From: CANJJB01 sp964449295
GTDB taxonomy: Bacteria > Chlamydiota > Chlamydiia > Chlamydiales > Rhabdochlamydiaceae
NCBI GenBank assembly: GCA_964449295.1
Contig: CAYUZN010000082.1
Location: 1-8,533, forward strand
Reading direction: 5' to 3'
Length of the DNA stretch: 8,533 nucleotides
The position numbers and the translations under genes were made by a program. Below, piece after piece: positions 1 through 7,541 of the stretch; position 1 is the first letter of the stretch; the number at the start of each line of letters is the position of its first letter. The notes beneath the pieces are model-generated. The model was given only the letters and a program-made list of their open reading frames with translations, was not told the DNA's origin and searched no databases.

Positions 1-821
1 AGCCCCGTTGTTGTGAAAAAGAGGTTTTTATTTTGTAATGAGGCTTTTGCAAGAAGAGTTCTAAGCGAGAGAAAATCAAGACCTGCATCTCCTTTTTTGC
101 TTTTAAAGATGTCTGAGAGATTGGAGGCTTTAGTTTCCATAAAAGTTTGATTTTCGATAATCAGGTGATCAAATTCATTCTCTAATTTAGGGTCAACCGA
201 AGAGACAATCGACACATCTTTTCCTTTGAGCAGTTCGTTTTCGATTGTCAGCTCTTTGGCTGAAATAATCCCGAGACGTTTGTTGGAGTGATTATTCATG
301 ATAAAAAGCACATCATGCGCTGTTTTTCCCTCTTTTAAGGCTGCCATTTCGACATAAGAGTTGGTAAATTTTCCCTCTGAAATTTTATTGAAGATAAAGA
401 AAGGATTATCAGCTGCCGTTTTAGAGGAGAGCATTTTTGTCAAAAATTTGGCTCTCGGAGCTATTTCTGAGGCAATTGTAAAATTGAGCAAACTTAAAAG
501 AAACGCCATCCCCAAGACAGGGAAGAGAATTTTTTGAAGGCTAAAGCCGGCAGCTCTTAAAGCGGTCATCTCGTGGGTTGTGCTCATACGCTGAAATAGG
601 AGCATCGAGGCAATGACGCAGGCAATCGGGATAGCTTGCGGAAGAACATGGGGAATTTGATAGAGGCTAAACAAGAAAATAGTCAGCCCGCTAGACGCGA
701 TAGAGGCAAATTCAGCAATATCCTTCATCCTCATGACAAAAAGGATCGTGACAAAGCTTGCCACACATAAGACAAGCACCTGCAGGTAATTCTTAAAGAA
801 ATAGCGCCAAATTATAGGCAT
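1..821 (-). CDS. LptF/LptG-family LPS export permease, N-terminal part (truncated by window edge)
   Basis: The minus strand is open from an ATG at 821-819 to position 1 with no stop, giving 273 complete codons; the C-terminal part lies outside the window. The protein starts MPIIWRYFFKNYLQVLVLCV and shows several N-terminal hydrophobic segments. Around residues 76-95 it reads LFQRMSTTHEMTALRAAGFS, which matches the conserved 'elTALRaaG' cytoplasmic segment of the YjgP/YjgQ (LptF/LptG) family. From about residue 118 a soluble periplasmic beta-rich region follows. Family members form the inner-membrane part of the LptB2FG transporter that extracts lipopolysaccharide and passes it to the periplasmic bridge. 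Related permeases lie beside tilS in Chlamydia, as I recall. LptF and LptG cannot be told apart from this fragment, so no symbol is given. The gene is divergent from tilS across a 71-bp spacer. Confidence 0.88.
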   Translation of the reverse strand, partial: MPIIWRYFFKNYLQVLVLCVASFVTILFVMRMKDIAEFASIASSGLTIFLFSLYQIPHVLPQAIPIACVIASMLLFQRMSTTHEMTALRAAGFSLQKILFPVLGMAFLLSLLNFTIASEIAPRAKFLTKMLSSKTAADNPFFIFNKISEGKFTNSYVEMAALKEGKTAHDVLFIMNNHSNKRLGIISAKELTIENELLKGKDVSIVSSVDPKLENEFDHLIIENQTFMETKASNLSDIFKSKKGDAGLDFLSLRTLLAKASLQNKNLFFTTTG

Positions 822-847
822 AAAACTCGCGTTTTTTAATAGTAGTC

Positions 848-877
848 ATTATAATCAAATGATCATTAATTTGGTAA
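848..877. promoter_or_regulatory. Candidate bidirectional promoter between lptF/G and tilS
   Basis: The octamer ATTATAAT at 848-855 is a perfect palindrome, so a consensus TATAAT -10 box can be read on both strands (850-855 plus, 853-848 minus). On the minus strand a 4/6 -35 box, TTACCA (877-872), sits 18 bp upstream, which suits the permease gene. On the plus strand no convincing -35 box exists at the expected distance. The tilS leader would be about 30 nt and has no clear Shine-Dalgarno sequence. This is a motif-based guess. Confidence 0.4.
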
Positions 878-892
878 GCATTCGATTAGACT

Positions 893-1864
893 ATGAAAGA
901 TTCTATTTTACAGACGATCAAGCAATTTTTCCAAGAAAGGGCTTTGTCAGCAGCTCCTCTACTACTCGGGTTTTCAGGGGGGCCTGATTCTTTGGCACTT
1001 TTTCACCTTTTGCTTGAGGTTAAAAAAACTTTTTCATTGTCTCTTCATGTCGCTCATATCGATCATGGATGGAGGGAAGAAAGTGGAGAGGAAGCTCTTT
1101 TTTTAGAAAAATATGTGACAGATCTTGGCATTCCCTTTCATCTTAAAAAATTGAGTCAGTGTGAGAGCGAAAAGGAAGCAAGAGAGGCAAGATTGGCTTT
1201 TTTTGCCTTGTTGTATAAGAAACTTGGCTGCCAAGCCCTTCTTTTAGGACATCAAAGAGATGATCAATCGGAGACAATTTTAAAAAGAATCTTAGAGGGG
1301 GCTCATTTAACCTCTCTGGGAGGGATTTTGGAAGTTTCTTGTTTGAAGGAGATGGCAGTGTGGAGACCGCTGTTAAAGCATAGAAAAAAAGAGATTTATG
1401 AGTGGCTCAAAAAAAAAGAGCTTATATCTTTAGAAGACCCTACAAATAAGGACCCAAAATTCTTACGTTCTCGTATGCGCACACAGATCTTTCCTGAACT
1501 GTCTAAAAAATTTGGGAAGGAAATTAATGAGAATCTCTGTAAAATAGGAGAAGTGGCAAGGGAGTTAGCGGAGTATTTAGATCGCAAGATGGAGCCTTAT
1601 AATCATCTTGTTGAAAGGGAAAGAGGGGAAGTCAGAATCGACTTTAACTCTCTTTCTTTTTTTGAGCCTGTAGAAGTGAAGATGTTTTTAAAAAAACTTT
1701 TAGAAAAGGAAGATATATCTTTATCTCATGAGGCTCTAGCAACCCTTTACCACTTAATTCAGACAGGGGCTTGCCAGAAGAAAATCCTTTCTAGAAAAAA
1801 AATAATTGAAATTCACCAGAGAGTTGTTGCAATAAAAAATAATGATGGCTATGAGCTAAAATAG
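893..1864 (+). CDS. tilS: tRNA(Ile)-lysidine synthase
   Basis: TilS uses ATP to attach lysine to C34 of the CAU-anticodon tRNA-Ile, so that it reads AUA and is charged with Ile instead of Met. The N-type PP-loop ATPase signature SGGPDS is at residues 28-33. Other family motifs follow: HIDHG at 55-59, H120-x2-DD-x2-ET128, RPL at 158-160, DPTN at 182-185 and R-S-R-M-R at 192-196. At 323 residues it is shorter than the roughly 430-residue E. coli enzyme and appears to lack the C-terminal TilS domain; short forms are usual in Chlamydia as I recall. The ATG at 893 is the first plausible start but has no clear ribosome-binding site. ftsH follows after 69 bp, and tilS-ftsH linkage is also known in Firmicutes (tilS-hpt-ftsH). 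A run of nine A lies at 1409-1417. Confidence 0.95.
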   Translation: MKDSILQTIKQFFQERALSAAPLLLGFSGGPDSLALFHLLLEVKKTFSLSLHVAHIDHGWREESGEEALFLEKYVTDLGIPFHLKKLSQCESEKEAREARLAFFALLYKKLGCQALLLGHQRDDQSETILKRILEGAHLTSLGGILEVSCLKEMAVWRPLLKHRKKEIYEWLKKKELISLEDPTNKDPKFLRSRMRTQIFPELSKKFGKEINENLCKIGEVARELAEYLDRKMEPYNHLVERERGEVRIDFNSLSFFEPVEVKMFLKKLLEKEDISLSHEALATLYHLIQTGACQKKILSRKKIIEIHQRVVAIKNNDGYELK

Positions 1865-1883
1865 GATCCCTATACTACTTAAG

Positions 1884-1912
1884 TTGAGTATAAATGGTGT
1901 AATCCGTAAGAT
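1884..1912 (+). promoter_or_regulatory. Candidate promoter for ftsH
   Basis: TTGAGT at 1884-1889 (4/6 to the -35 consensus) and TAAGAT at 1907-1912 (4/6 to the -10 consensus) are 17 bp apart in the 69-bp tilS-ftsH gap. Transcription would start about 15 nt before the ftsH ATG. ftsH may also be read through from tilS. The match is weak and comes from motif reading only. Confidence 0.3.
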
Positions 1913-1933
1913 TAACATTTTTGAGTTAAATAC

Positions 1934-4666
1934 ATGAGTAATGATAATAAGACACGACCAGAACCTCGTAAAGGAATGCCAGGGGGATTTTTAGTTTTCC
2001 TCCTTGCTATTGTTTTGATCATTTTAACCGTTCAAAATCTCTCCTCCGATAAGGTAGCTAAAGTAGCTTTTAGTCATCAGGCAGAACATCTTGTTAATCT
2101 TGATTTACTTCAGCCCGATAGCAGCAGAAAAATTGCTCTTAAAGATCACAATGAAAAATTGGTGACTTTTAGTGGAAAGTTTCGAGATCGATTAACAGAT
2201 GATGCTAAGGCGAGATACAAATACTTAGAGACCTTAAATCGTAACCATGAACTCACAGCTGATGAGACTAGAATCAGTGGTGATATTGACGCTATGCAAA
2301 AAAATGTTATCAGTTCTGCTGATTGGTTTTTACATTTAAGTGGTCTTTCGATTCCGTCTGCAGGCTATTGGGTTGTCGATCCAGTTGTGAGCACACAAGG
2401 AAGATCAAATGAAGTTGTGATCAAACAACTCTCTGATAAACCTATTGTCAGTTTAGCTGATTTAGAAAGACAGTACCCTCCCACATCAGAGCAAATCGCC
2501 TCGTTTGGCAAAGACTTAACCGTATTGATACAGGGCTTTCGTTCCTCCTCTTTAGGCATCGGCAACGAATCTATGAAACAGCAATTGAAAACATTAGAAC
2601 AAGTCGTCATAACTGCTGACCAAACACCAGCAGAAAGATGCACAATTTATGGTAATGCTCTTAAAGACTTGAGATTGCTTGTTAATGATCTGAATCAAAA
2701 AGTAGATAATGCCAGACTCACACAGCTCAGATCAGTGCGTAATTATTTAAGTGAAATTGCGAGCTACAACCAAGTGGCAGAGGAACTTTCAAATAATGAA
2801 TCGCAACTTGACAAATCACGAGAAGCCGTCTTAAATCTCACCTGGTTTTTTAACAATCAAGAGCTATCAACAAGAGCTTTAGAGAAGCAAGATCCTGAAG
2901 AATTTGGCCATTGGTTTTCTCAAGCTAAACAAGAATGGAGTACGTTTGATACCAATAAAGGAGCTTATTTCAAAGCACCTGATCAACCAAGAAATTTAGT
3001 TCTCGATAAAACATTTAAAAGTGAAGAGCCATCTCCTAATTACTTCAGTTATCTCTTAACACTACTTCCTGTACTTCTCGTTATTTTCCTCCTCTATTTT
3101 GTCTTTTCTAGACAAATGAAAGGTGTCGGGTCTTCTGCAATGAATTTTGGCAAATCTCCTGCAAAATTGCTCACAAAAGAGCGCAATAAAGTGACTTTCA
3201 AAGATGTTGCAGGCTGTGATGAAGCTAAAGAAGAATTACAAGAGATCGTTGAATTTTTAAAAGATCCAGGCAAATTTACAGCTCTTGGCGCTAAAATCCC
3301 TAAAGGTGTTCTTTGCATAGGAGCTCCTGGAACAGGCAAGACTCTCATTGCTAAAGCAGTTGCTGGAGAAGCCGATCGCCCTTTCTTCTTTATTTCTGGT
3401 TCAGACTTTGTCGAGATGTTTGTGGGTGTGGGAGCCAGTCGTATTCGAGATATGTTCAATGAAGCCAGAAAATCAGCCCCCTGCATCATCTTCATGGATG
3501 AGATCGATGCTGTCGGACGTCATAGAGGAGCTGGTATTGGTGGTGGGCATGATGAAAGAGAGCAAACCCTCAACCAATTGCTCGTAGAAATGGATGGATT
3601 TGATCCAAGTGAGGGGATTATCCTGATTGCGGCAACCAACCGTCCAGATGTTCTTGATAGAGCGCTTTTACGCCCTGGTCGTTTCGATCGTAGGATAGTT
3701 ATCGATCTTCCAGACGTTAAAGGTAGATTTGAAATTTTAAAAGTGCATGCCAGAAAAATCAAAATGGATTCCTCCGTTGATTTGATGGAGCTAGCTCGTA
3801 ATACACCTGGTGCTTCGGGAGCTGATCTTGCTAATCTTCTCAATGAAGCTGCTCTTTTAGCAGCCAGACGTGGCAGAAGTGCTGTGACAGGTGCAGAAGC
3901 AAGGGAAGCTTGCGACAAAGTCAGATATGGAAAAGAAAGACGCAGCCTTGAAATCGACGATAACGAGAAAAAAACAACCGCTTACCACGAGTCAGGACAT
4001 GCGATTGTCGCACTTGTTGTTAAAAATGCCGATCCTGTTGATAAAGTGACAATTATTCCTAGAGGGCTTTCACTAGGTGCCACCCACTTTATGCCCAAGA
4101 AAAATAGATTGAGTTATTGGAGAAAAGAGCTCTTAGATCAACTCGCTGTTCTCATGGGAGGAAGAGTTGCTGAAGAGATTTTTGTCTCAGATATCTCTTC
4201 AGGTGCACAGATGGATATTACGCAAGCAACCCGTCTTGCAAGAAGCATGGTCTGTGAATGGGGCATGACAGATGCTCTCGGAACTGTTGCCTATGACGAG
4301 CGTTCTGAAACCGGTATGTATTTAGGAGGGGCAGGAACTAAAGAGCGGACCTATTCTGAAGATACAGCGAAGTTTATCGATGGAGAAGTTCTTAAACTCA
4401 TCAAAGACGGACATCAAAGAGCTACAGAAATTATTCTGGCTAACAAAGACAAAGTTGAGCTCATGACAGCGATGCTCATGGAATTTGAGACTCTTGATAA
4501 AGAAGATGTCCAAGACATCATCAAAGGGACATGGGATGTTGAGAAAAAAAAATCACGTCTTAAACTAGCGGAAGAGCTCCAAAAGAAACTCCCACCGCCA
4601 CCACCATCTCTACAACCTAAAAAGCCTGCTCCCATCATAGATGGCCCGCAGCCCCAACAGATTTGA
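1934..4666 (+). CDS. ftsH: ATP-dependent zinc metalloprotease FtsH, large chlamydial-type form
   Basis: This is a membrane-anchored AAA+ protease that forms hexamers and degrades misassembled membrane proteins and selected regulators. The order is: first membrane segment (about 18-34), long periplasmic region (about 35-370), second membrane segment (about 371-392), AAA domain, M41 peptidase. Visible AAA motifs are Walker A GAPGTGKT (463-470), pore loop FVG (496-498), Walker B IIFMDEIDA (518-526) and the second region of homology with Arg fingers R580 and R583. Zinc ligands are H685 and H689 of HESGH and D761 in SGAQMD. All key residues are present, so the enzyme should be active. The 910-residue length far exceeds the roughly 640 of E. 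coli FtsH; most of the excess is periplasmic, and the C terminus is proline-rich (five consecutive Pro) and probably disordered. Its stop is 2 bp from the convergent ptsH stop. Confidence 0.97.
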   Translation: MSNDNKTRPEPRKGMPGGFLVFLLAIVLIILTVQNLSSDKVAKVAFSHQAEHLVNLDLLQPDSSRKIALKDHNEKLVTFSGKFRDRLTDDAKARYKYLETLNRNHELTADETRISGDIDAMQKNVISSADWFLHLSGLSIPSAGYWVVDPVVSTQGRSNEVVIKQLSDKPIVSLADLERQYPPTSEQIASFGKDLTVLIQGFRSSSLGIGNESMKQQLKTLEQVVITADQTPAERCTIYGNALKDLRLLVNDLNQKVDNARLTQLRSVRNYLSEIASYNQVAEELSNNESQLDKSREAVLNLTWFFNNQELSTRALEKQDPEEFGHWFSQAKQEWSTFDTNKGAYFKAPDQPRNLVLDKTFKSEEPSPNYFSYLLTLLPVLLVIFLLYFVFSRQMKGVGSSAMNFGKSPAKLLTKERNKVTFKDVAGCDEAKEELQEIVEFLKDPGKFTALGAKIPKGVLCIGAPGTGKTLIAKAVAGEADRPFFFISGSDFVEMFVGVGASRIRDMFNEARKSAPCIIFMDEIDAVGRHRGAGIGGGHDEREQTLNQLLVEMDGFDPSEGIILIAATNRPDVLDRALLRPGRFDRRIVIDLPDVKGRFEILKVHARKIKMDSSVDLMELARNTPGASGADLANLLNEAALLAARRGRSAVTGAEAREACDKVRYGKERRSLEIDDNEKKTTAYHESGHAIVALVVKNADPVDKVTIIPRGLSLGATHFMPKKNRLSYWRKELLDQLAVLMGGRVAEEIFVSDISSGAQMDITQATRLARSMVCEWGMTDALGTVAYDERSETGMYLGGAGTKERTYSEDTAKFIDGEVLKLIKDGHQRATEIILANKDKVELMTAMLMEFETLDKEDVQDIIKGTWDVEKKKSRLKLAEELQKKLPPPPPSLQPKKPAPIIDGPQPQQI

Positions 4667-4668
4667 GA

Positions 4669-4959
4669 TCAATAGGTAATATAGAACTTTTTCTTAGCGA
4701 GTTCGATGAGTTTGGCAACAGCCTCTTCGGCATCAATTCCTATAGCTTCAATCGTGACGACAGCTCCTTTAGAAGCGCCGAGTGTTAAAATACCCAGAAG
4801 AGAGGTAGATCCAACTTTCATATTCTTGTAATGAAATGTGATTTGCGAGCTAAAAGCTCCTGCGCATTTGACGATTTCAGCGCAAGGCCGTGTATGTAAT
4901 CCTTTATCATTTTCAACTGTAAAAGTGCCGGTGCATTTTTTTTGATCTGTGTCATTCAT
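4669..4959 (-). CDS. ptsH: Phosphocarrier protein HPr
   Basis: HPr takes phosphate from PEP via enzyme I and passes it on within the phosphotransferase system. The 96-residue product carries the active-site signature KGLHTRP with the phosphorylated histidine at H22. At exactly the family spacing (His15/Ser46 in standard numbering) it has S53 in the segment GSTSLLGILTLGASKG, so the serine that HPr kinase modifies in other bacteria is also present. Compared with typical HPr (about 85-90 residues) it has an N-terminal extension of about seven residues. The ATG at 4959 has no good Shine-Dalgarno sequence. Neither ptsI nor a sugar permease gene is beside it, so a regulatory role (for instance through a PtsN-like EIIA) is plausible but inferred. 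It appears to have its own promoter downstream of the dehydrogenase gene. Confidence 0.93.
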   Translation of the reverse strand: MNDTDQKKCTGTFTVENDKGLHTRPCAEIVKCAGAFSSQITFHYKNMKVGSTSLLGILTLGASKGAVVTIEAIGIDAEEAVAKLIELAKKKFYITY

Positions 4960-4991
4960 AGTAGAAGTACCGTTTGTGGGATTGTTGCCTG

Positions 4992-5020
4992 ATTATAACT
5001 ACACTTTGTCTAATTTTCAA
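4992..5020 (-). promoter_or_regulatory. Near-consensus promoter for ptsH
   Basis: On the minus strand TTGAAA (5020-5015, 5/6 to the -35 consensus) is followed after exactly 17 bp by a perfect TATAAT (4997-4992). Transcription would begin near 4985, leaving a leader of about 26 nt. The -35 box overlaps the last codons and stop of the upstream dehydrogenase gene (stop at 5012-5010). This is the best promoter match in the window and suggests ptsH is expressed apart from pepF and the dehydrogenase gene. Confidence 0.65.
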
Positions 5021-5612
5021 CTCTGTAAATTTGCCCACTCTCTGATCCTTCAATACTTCTGCTGAAGGCTTGGGCTACTTGAGTTGCAGGAACAGGTGTG
5101 AAGCCTGCAAATAAAGAGCCATAAAGAGGCATCGATTCTGTCACAATTGTTGGGCAAACAACGTTGATTCTGATTTGTTTGGGCATTTCAAAATACGCCC
5201 CTTTGACAAAACCTTCAATCCCTCGGTTGACCATGGCAGCAGCTGACCCTGTTTTGATATCCTTAAGGCCAATGATACCACTGATCAGCGTGAAAGACCC
5301 TTTTTCTTTCATAAATGGCATACCGATTAACACAAGATTTACTTGCCCCATGAGTTTAGATTTAAGACCGATCTCATATCTTGCAGCTGTCATAGATGAG
5401 ACATCACCAAAATGAACTTTTCCTGCAGCACACACGACAGCGTCTACCTCTCCCACTTTCTCAAACATGCTTTTTATCGAAGTTTCAGAGCAGATATCGC
5501 ACACAACATCTCCCTTTGTTCTGCTAGCTACAATGACCTCATGACGAGGTGAGAGTTCTTTGACGATAGCAGATCCCAAAACGCCTTTTCCACCTACTAC
5601 AATAATTTTCAT
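5010..5612 (-). CDS. Atypical short-chain dehydrogenase/reductase (SDR) family protein
   Basis: The 200-residue product has a Rossmann nucleotide-binding start, MKIIVVGGKGVLGS, with a glycine-rich loop at G7, G8, G10 and G13, and the CAAG motif at 61-64. Arg31 just after the second strand hints at NADP(H), by inference. The usual catalytic YxxxK is missing: where it should fall, about 13-18 residues after S111, the sequence is SAAAMVN (123-129). I recall a roughly 200-residue proteobacterial SDR family with the same replacement and very similar phrases (KLMGQVNLVLIG, RINVV.PT), so the change looks family-wide and not like decay. Its reaction is unknown. The ATG at 5612 is chosen over a TTG 18 nt upstream because AAAGG lies 7 nt before it and it overlaps the pepF stop as TAATG, implying translational coupling. 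Confidence 0.85.
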   Translation of the reverse strand: MKIIVVGGKGVLGSAIVKELSPRHEVIVASRTKGDVVCDICSETSIKSMFEKVGEVDAVVCAAGKVHFGDVSSMTAARYEIGLKSKLMGQVNLVLIGMPFMKEKGSFTLISGIIGLKDIKTGSAAAMVNRGIEGFVKGAYFEMPKQIRINVVCPTIVTESMPLYGSLFAGFTPVPATQVAQAFSRSIEGSESGQIYRVEN

Positions 5613-7459
5613 TAATATACCTTTGAACAAGCAGACGGTTTTTCTACAGACAATCCCATAAGAGATTTGAGTTCTTGCGTGAGCTCTTCAAACCTGTGGA
5701 TGAGGGCTTCGATAGCACTCTCTTGACGCATATCAACACCTGCCAGCTTAAGTAAATCTAAAGGGAATTTGCTGCCTCCTGACGATAGAAATTTGAGATA
5801 ATTATCAGGGCCTTCTTGCTGAACGGTTTTGCTTAAGCTACACGCTGCTGCAATCCCTGTCGAGTATTGATAGACGTAAAAATTGTAGTAAAAGTGGGGA
5901 ACTCTTGCCCATTCGATCGCAATCTCATCATCGACACTCACTGCAGGACCAAAATAATCGACATTGAGTTTTTTATACTCTGTCTTGAGAAGATCGGGCG
6001 TAAGAGGAATTCCTTGCTCTGCAAATTCATGAATTTTTAATTCAAATTCAGCAAACATCGTTTGTCTGAAAAACGTGTTGCGAAGATCTTCAATCTTTTG
6101 ATTGATGAGATAAGCTCTCTTCTCTTTTTCAGGTGTGATCTTAAGTAAGTGAGTAAGCAAAAGCTCTTCATTGAATGTTGAGGCTACCTCTGCAACAAAA
6201 ATCGTGTAATCAGCGTCTTGATAAGGTTGTGTCTTCCAAGAAAGAAAAGAGTGCATGCTATGCCCTGCTTCATGAGCCAGCGTCATAGCGTCTTGAAAGT
6301 TATTGTGATAATTCATCAGAATATAAGGCATACTCTTGTAACAGCCGCTTGAGTAAGCCCCTGAGCGTTTACGTAAATTTTCGTAACGATCAACCCAACG
6401 ATCTTCAAGAAGACCTTTTTTCAAATAAGATTGATACTCTTGCCCTAGAGGTGCTACAGATTCGACTATGAGTTTTTCAGCTTGATTATAAGGCATAGAC
6501 ATATCGACATCTTTCATTAGAGGAACACTTAAATCATACATGTGCAACTCATCGTAGCCTAAAATCGCTTTACGAAGAGCCATATAGTTGTGAAGCACGG
6601 GCAAATGTTTTCTCACCGTTGCAATTAAGTTGTGATAGACAGACGTCTCGATCTGATGAGGAAATAGCGCAGCTTCTAAACAGGAGGAAAAGTTTCTGGC
6701 TTTTGCCACAAAAAGATGTTTTTGTACTTGTCCATTAATGAGCTCACACAGAGTGTTTTCGTACTGCACAAAACCACCGAGCATTGTCTGAAACGCATTT
6801 TTTCTAAGGACTCTATCTTGACTGCGTATATGTGTCGCGTAACTTCCATGAGACAGATCGTGCAAAACCCCTTGACTATCTGCAATTTTCGGAAATTTCA
6901 AATCGGCATTATTAAAGGCTCCAAAAGCTCTTTGAGATGAGTCTAAGGCAAGACCTGCCGTTGCGAGTAATTTTTCTTCCGAGGCAGACAAAGTATGGGG
7001 TTTAAACCGAATCAATTTTTCAAGAAATGTTTTGAATTCCCTGAGCTCCTCTGATGCCAAATACTGCGCTATCTTCTCTTGTGATATTTGGAGTAATTCA
7101 GGCTCTATCCAGGAAGATTCTTGTCTAAACGCATGCAAAAGCTGTGTAATTCTCATAAACCCTTGTTTATGAACGTCTTGCGCAACATCTTCATCATGCC
7201 TTAAGTGGGCATAGGTATAGAGCCTTCCCAGATGTTGATCGAGCTCTAAATAAGTTTTTATCAATGAAGCTAACGTCTTAGCATCTTTACTCAGCAGCCC
7301 TTTAAAAGCAGCCAAATGGGGCCATCTCACAGCCTCATCTTTCCCTTTCCATTTGTTAAAGTCCTGATTCCAAGCCTCTAAAGAAGGGTAGAGAGCCTCC
7401 ACGTTCCAACGATCTGAGTCAGCGATTTTATCTCTTTCAACACTAGGTCCTTGCAGCAT
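5612..7459 (-). CDS. pepF: Oligoendopeptidase F-like zinc metallopeptidase (M3 family)
   Basis: PepF-type enzymes cleave short peptides in the cytoplasm and take part in peptide turnover; no signal peptide is visible here. With the ATG at 7459 the product has 615 residues, close to the usual 600-610. The zinc site is H396-E-A-G-H400 in the segment LAHEAGHSMHSF, and E424, 24 residues after H400 in AEVASTFNEE, fits as the third ligand of the M3 family. The N-terminal part (DRWNVEALYPSLEAWNQDF) matches the family start. A GTG at 7465 gives two more residues, but AAGGA 7 nt upstream of the ATG favours the ATG. The stop codon shares one base with the start of the downstream SDR gene (TAATG). pepF is divergent from the coiled-coil gene across a 114-bp spacer. 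Confidence 0.94.
   Translation of the reverse strand: MLQGPSVERDKIADSDRWNVEALYPSLEAWNQDFNKWKGKDEAVRWPHLAAFKGLLSKDAKTLASLIKTYLELDQHLGRLYTYAHLRHDEDVAQDVHKQGFMRITQLLHAFRQESSWIEPELLQISQEKIAQYLASEELREFKTFLEKLIRFKPHTLSASEEKLLATAGLALDSSQRAFGAFNNADLKFPKIADSQGVLHDLSHGSYATHIRSQDRVLRKNAFQTMLGGFVQYENTLCELINGQVQKHLFVAKARNFSSCLEAALFPHQIETSVYHNLIATVRKHLPVLHNYMALRKAILGYDELHMYDLSVPLMKDVDMSMPYNQAEKLIVESVAPLGQEYQSYLKKGLLEDRWVDRYENLRKRSGAYSSGCYKSMPYILMNYHNNFQDAMTLAHEAGHSMHSFLSWKTQPYQDADYTIFVAEVASTFNEELLLTHLLKITPEKEKRAYLINQKIEDLRNTFFRQTMFAEFELKIHEFAEQGIPLTPDLLKTEYKKLNVDYFGPAVSVDDEIAIEWARVPHFYYNFYVYQYSTGIAAACSLSKTVQQEGPDNYLKFLSSGGSKFPLDLLKLAGVDMRQESAIEALIHRFEELTQELKSLMGLSVEKPSACSKVY
5620..5624 (-). promoter_or_regulatory. 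Ribosome-binding site of the SDR gene
   Basis: AAAGG on the minus strand ends 7 nt before the ATG at 5612-5610. It lies inside the last codons of pepF and inside the longer reading frame that would begin at a TTG at 5630, so it favours the ATG as the start and fits coupled translation with pepF. Confidence 0.6.
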
Positions 7460-7466
7460 AGTCACA

Positions 7467-7471
7467 TCCTT
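7467..7471 (-). promoter_or_regulatory. Ribosome-binding site of pepF
   Basis: AAGGA on the minus strand lies 7 nt before the ATG at 7459-7457 and only 1 nt before the alternative GTG at 7465. The spacing picks the ATG as the start. Confidence 0.6.
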
Positions 7472-7504
7472 AAAAACATTTTTTTAAACTATCGAATTAA
7501 CCCA

Positions 7505-7541
7505 TATTTCTCTATTGATTTTATTCTGTCAATCATATAAA
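7505..7541 (+). repeat. 37-bp leader repeat, copy 1
   Basis: This stretch matches 8474-8510 at 34 of 37 positions; the differences are at 7510, 7530 and 7536. An 18-base core, CTATTGATTTTATTCTGT, is identical in both. Each copy holds the inverted repeat TGATT/AATCA around a 10-nt centre. Similarity may extend upstream: 7491-7500 and 8461-8470 agree at 9 of 10 bases once a 1-bp gap is allowed. It lies upstream of the coiled-coil gene in the spacer shared with pepF. Confidence 0.85.

Noticed and set aside
1871..1876. TATACT as the -10 box for ftsH
   Set aside because: The sequence 17 bp upstream (GCTATG, at the end of tilS) bears no resemblance to a -35 box; the TTGAGT/TAAGAT pair fits better.
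3094..3918. Two long minus-strand open frames of 133 and 132 codons (3094-3495 and 3520-3918)
   Set aside because: They lie wholly opposite the conserved AAA domain of ftsH, resemble no family I know, and have the composition expected of antisense shadows.
5612..5630. Longer SDR product starting at a TTG at 5630
   Set aside because: The AAAGG site lies downstream of that TTG, the ATG at 5612 has ideal spacing and a TAATG overlap, and the family begins at the MKII residues.
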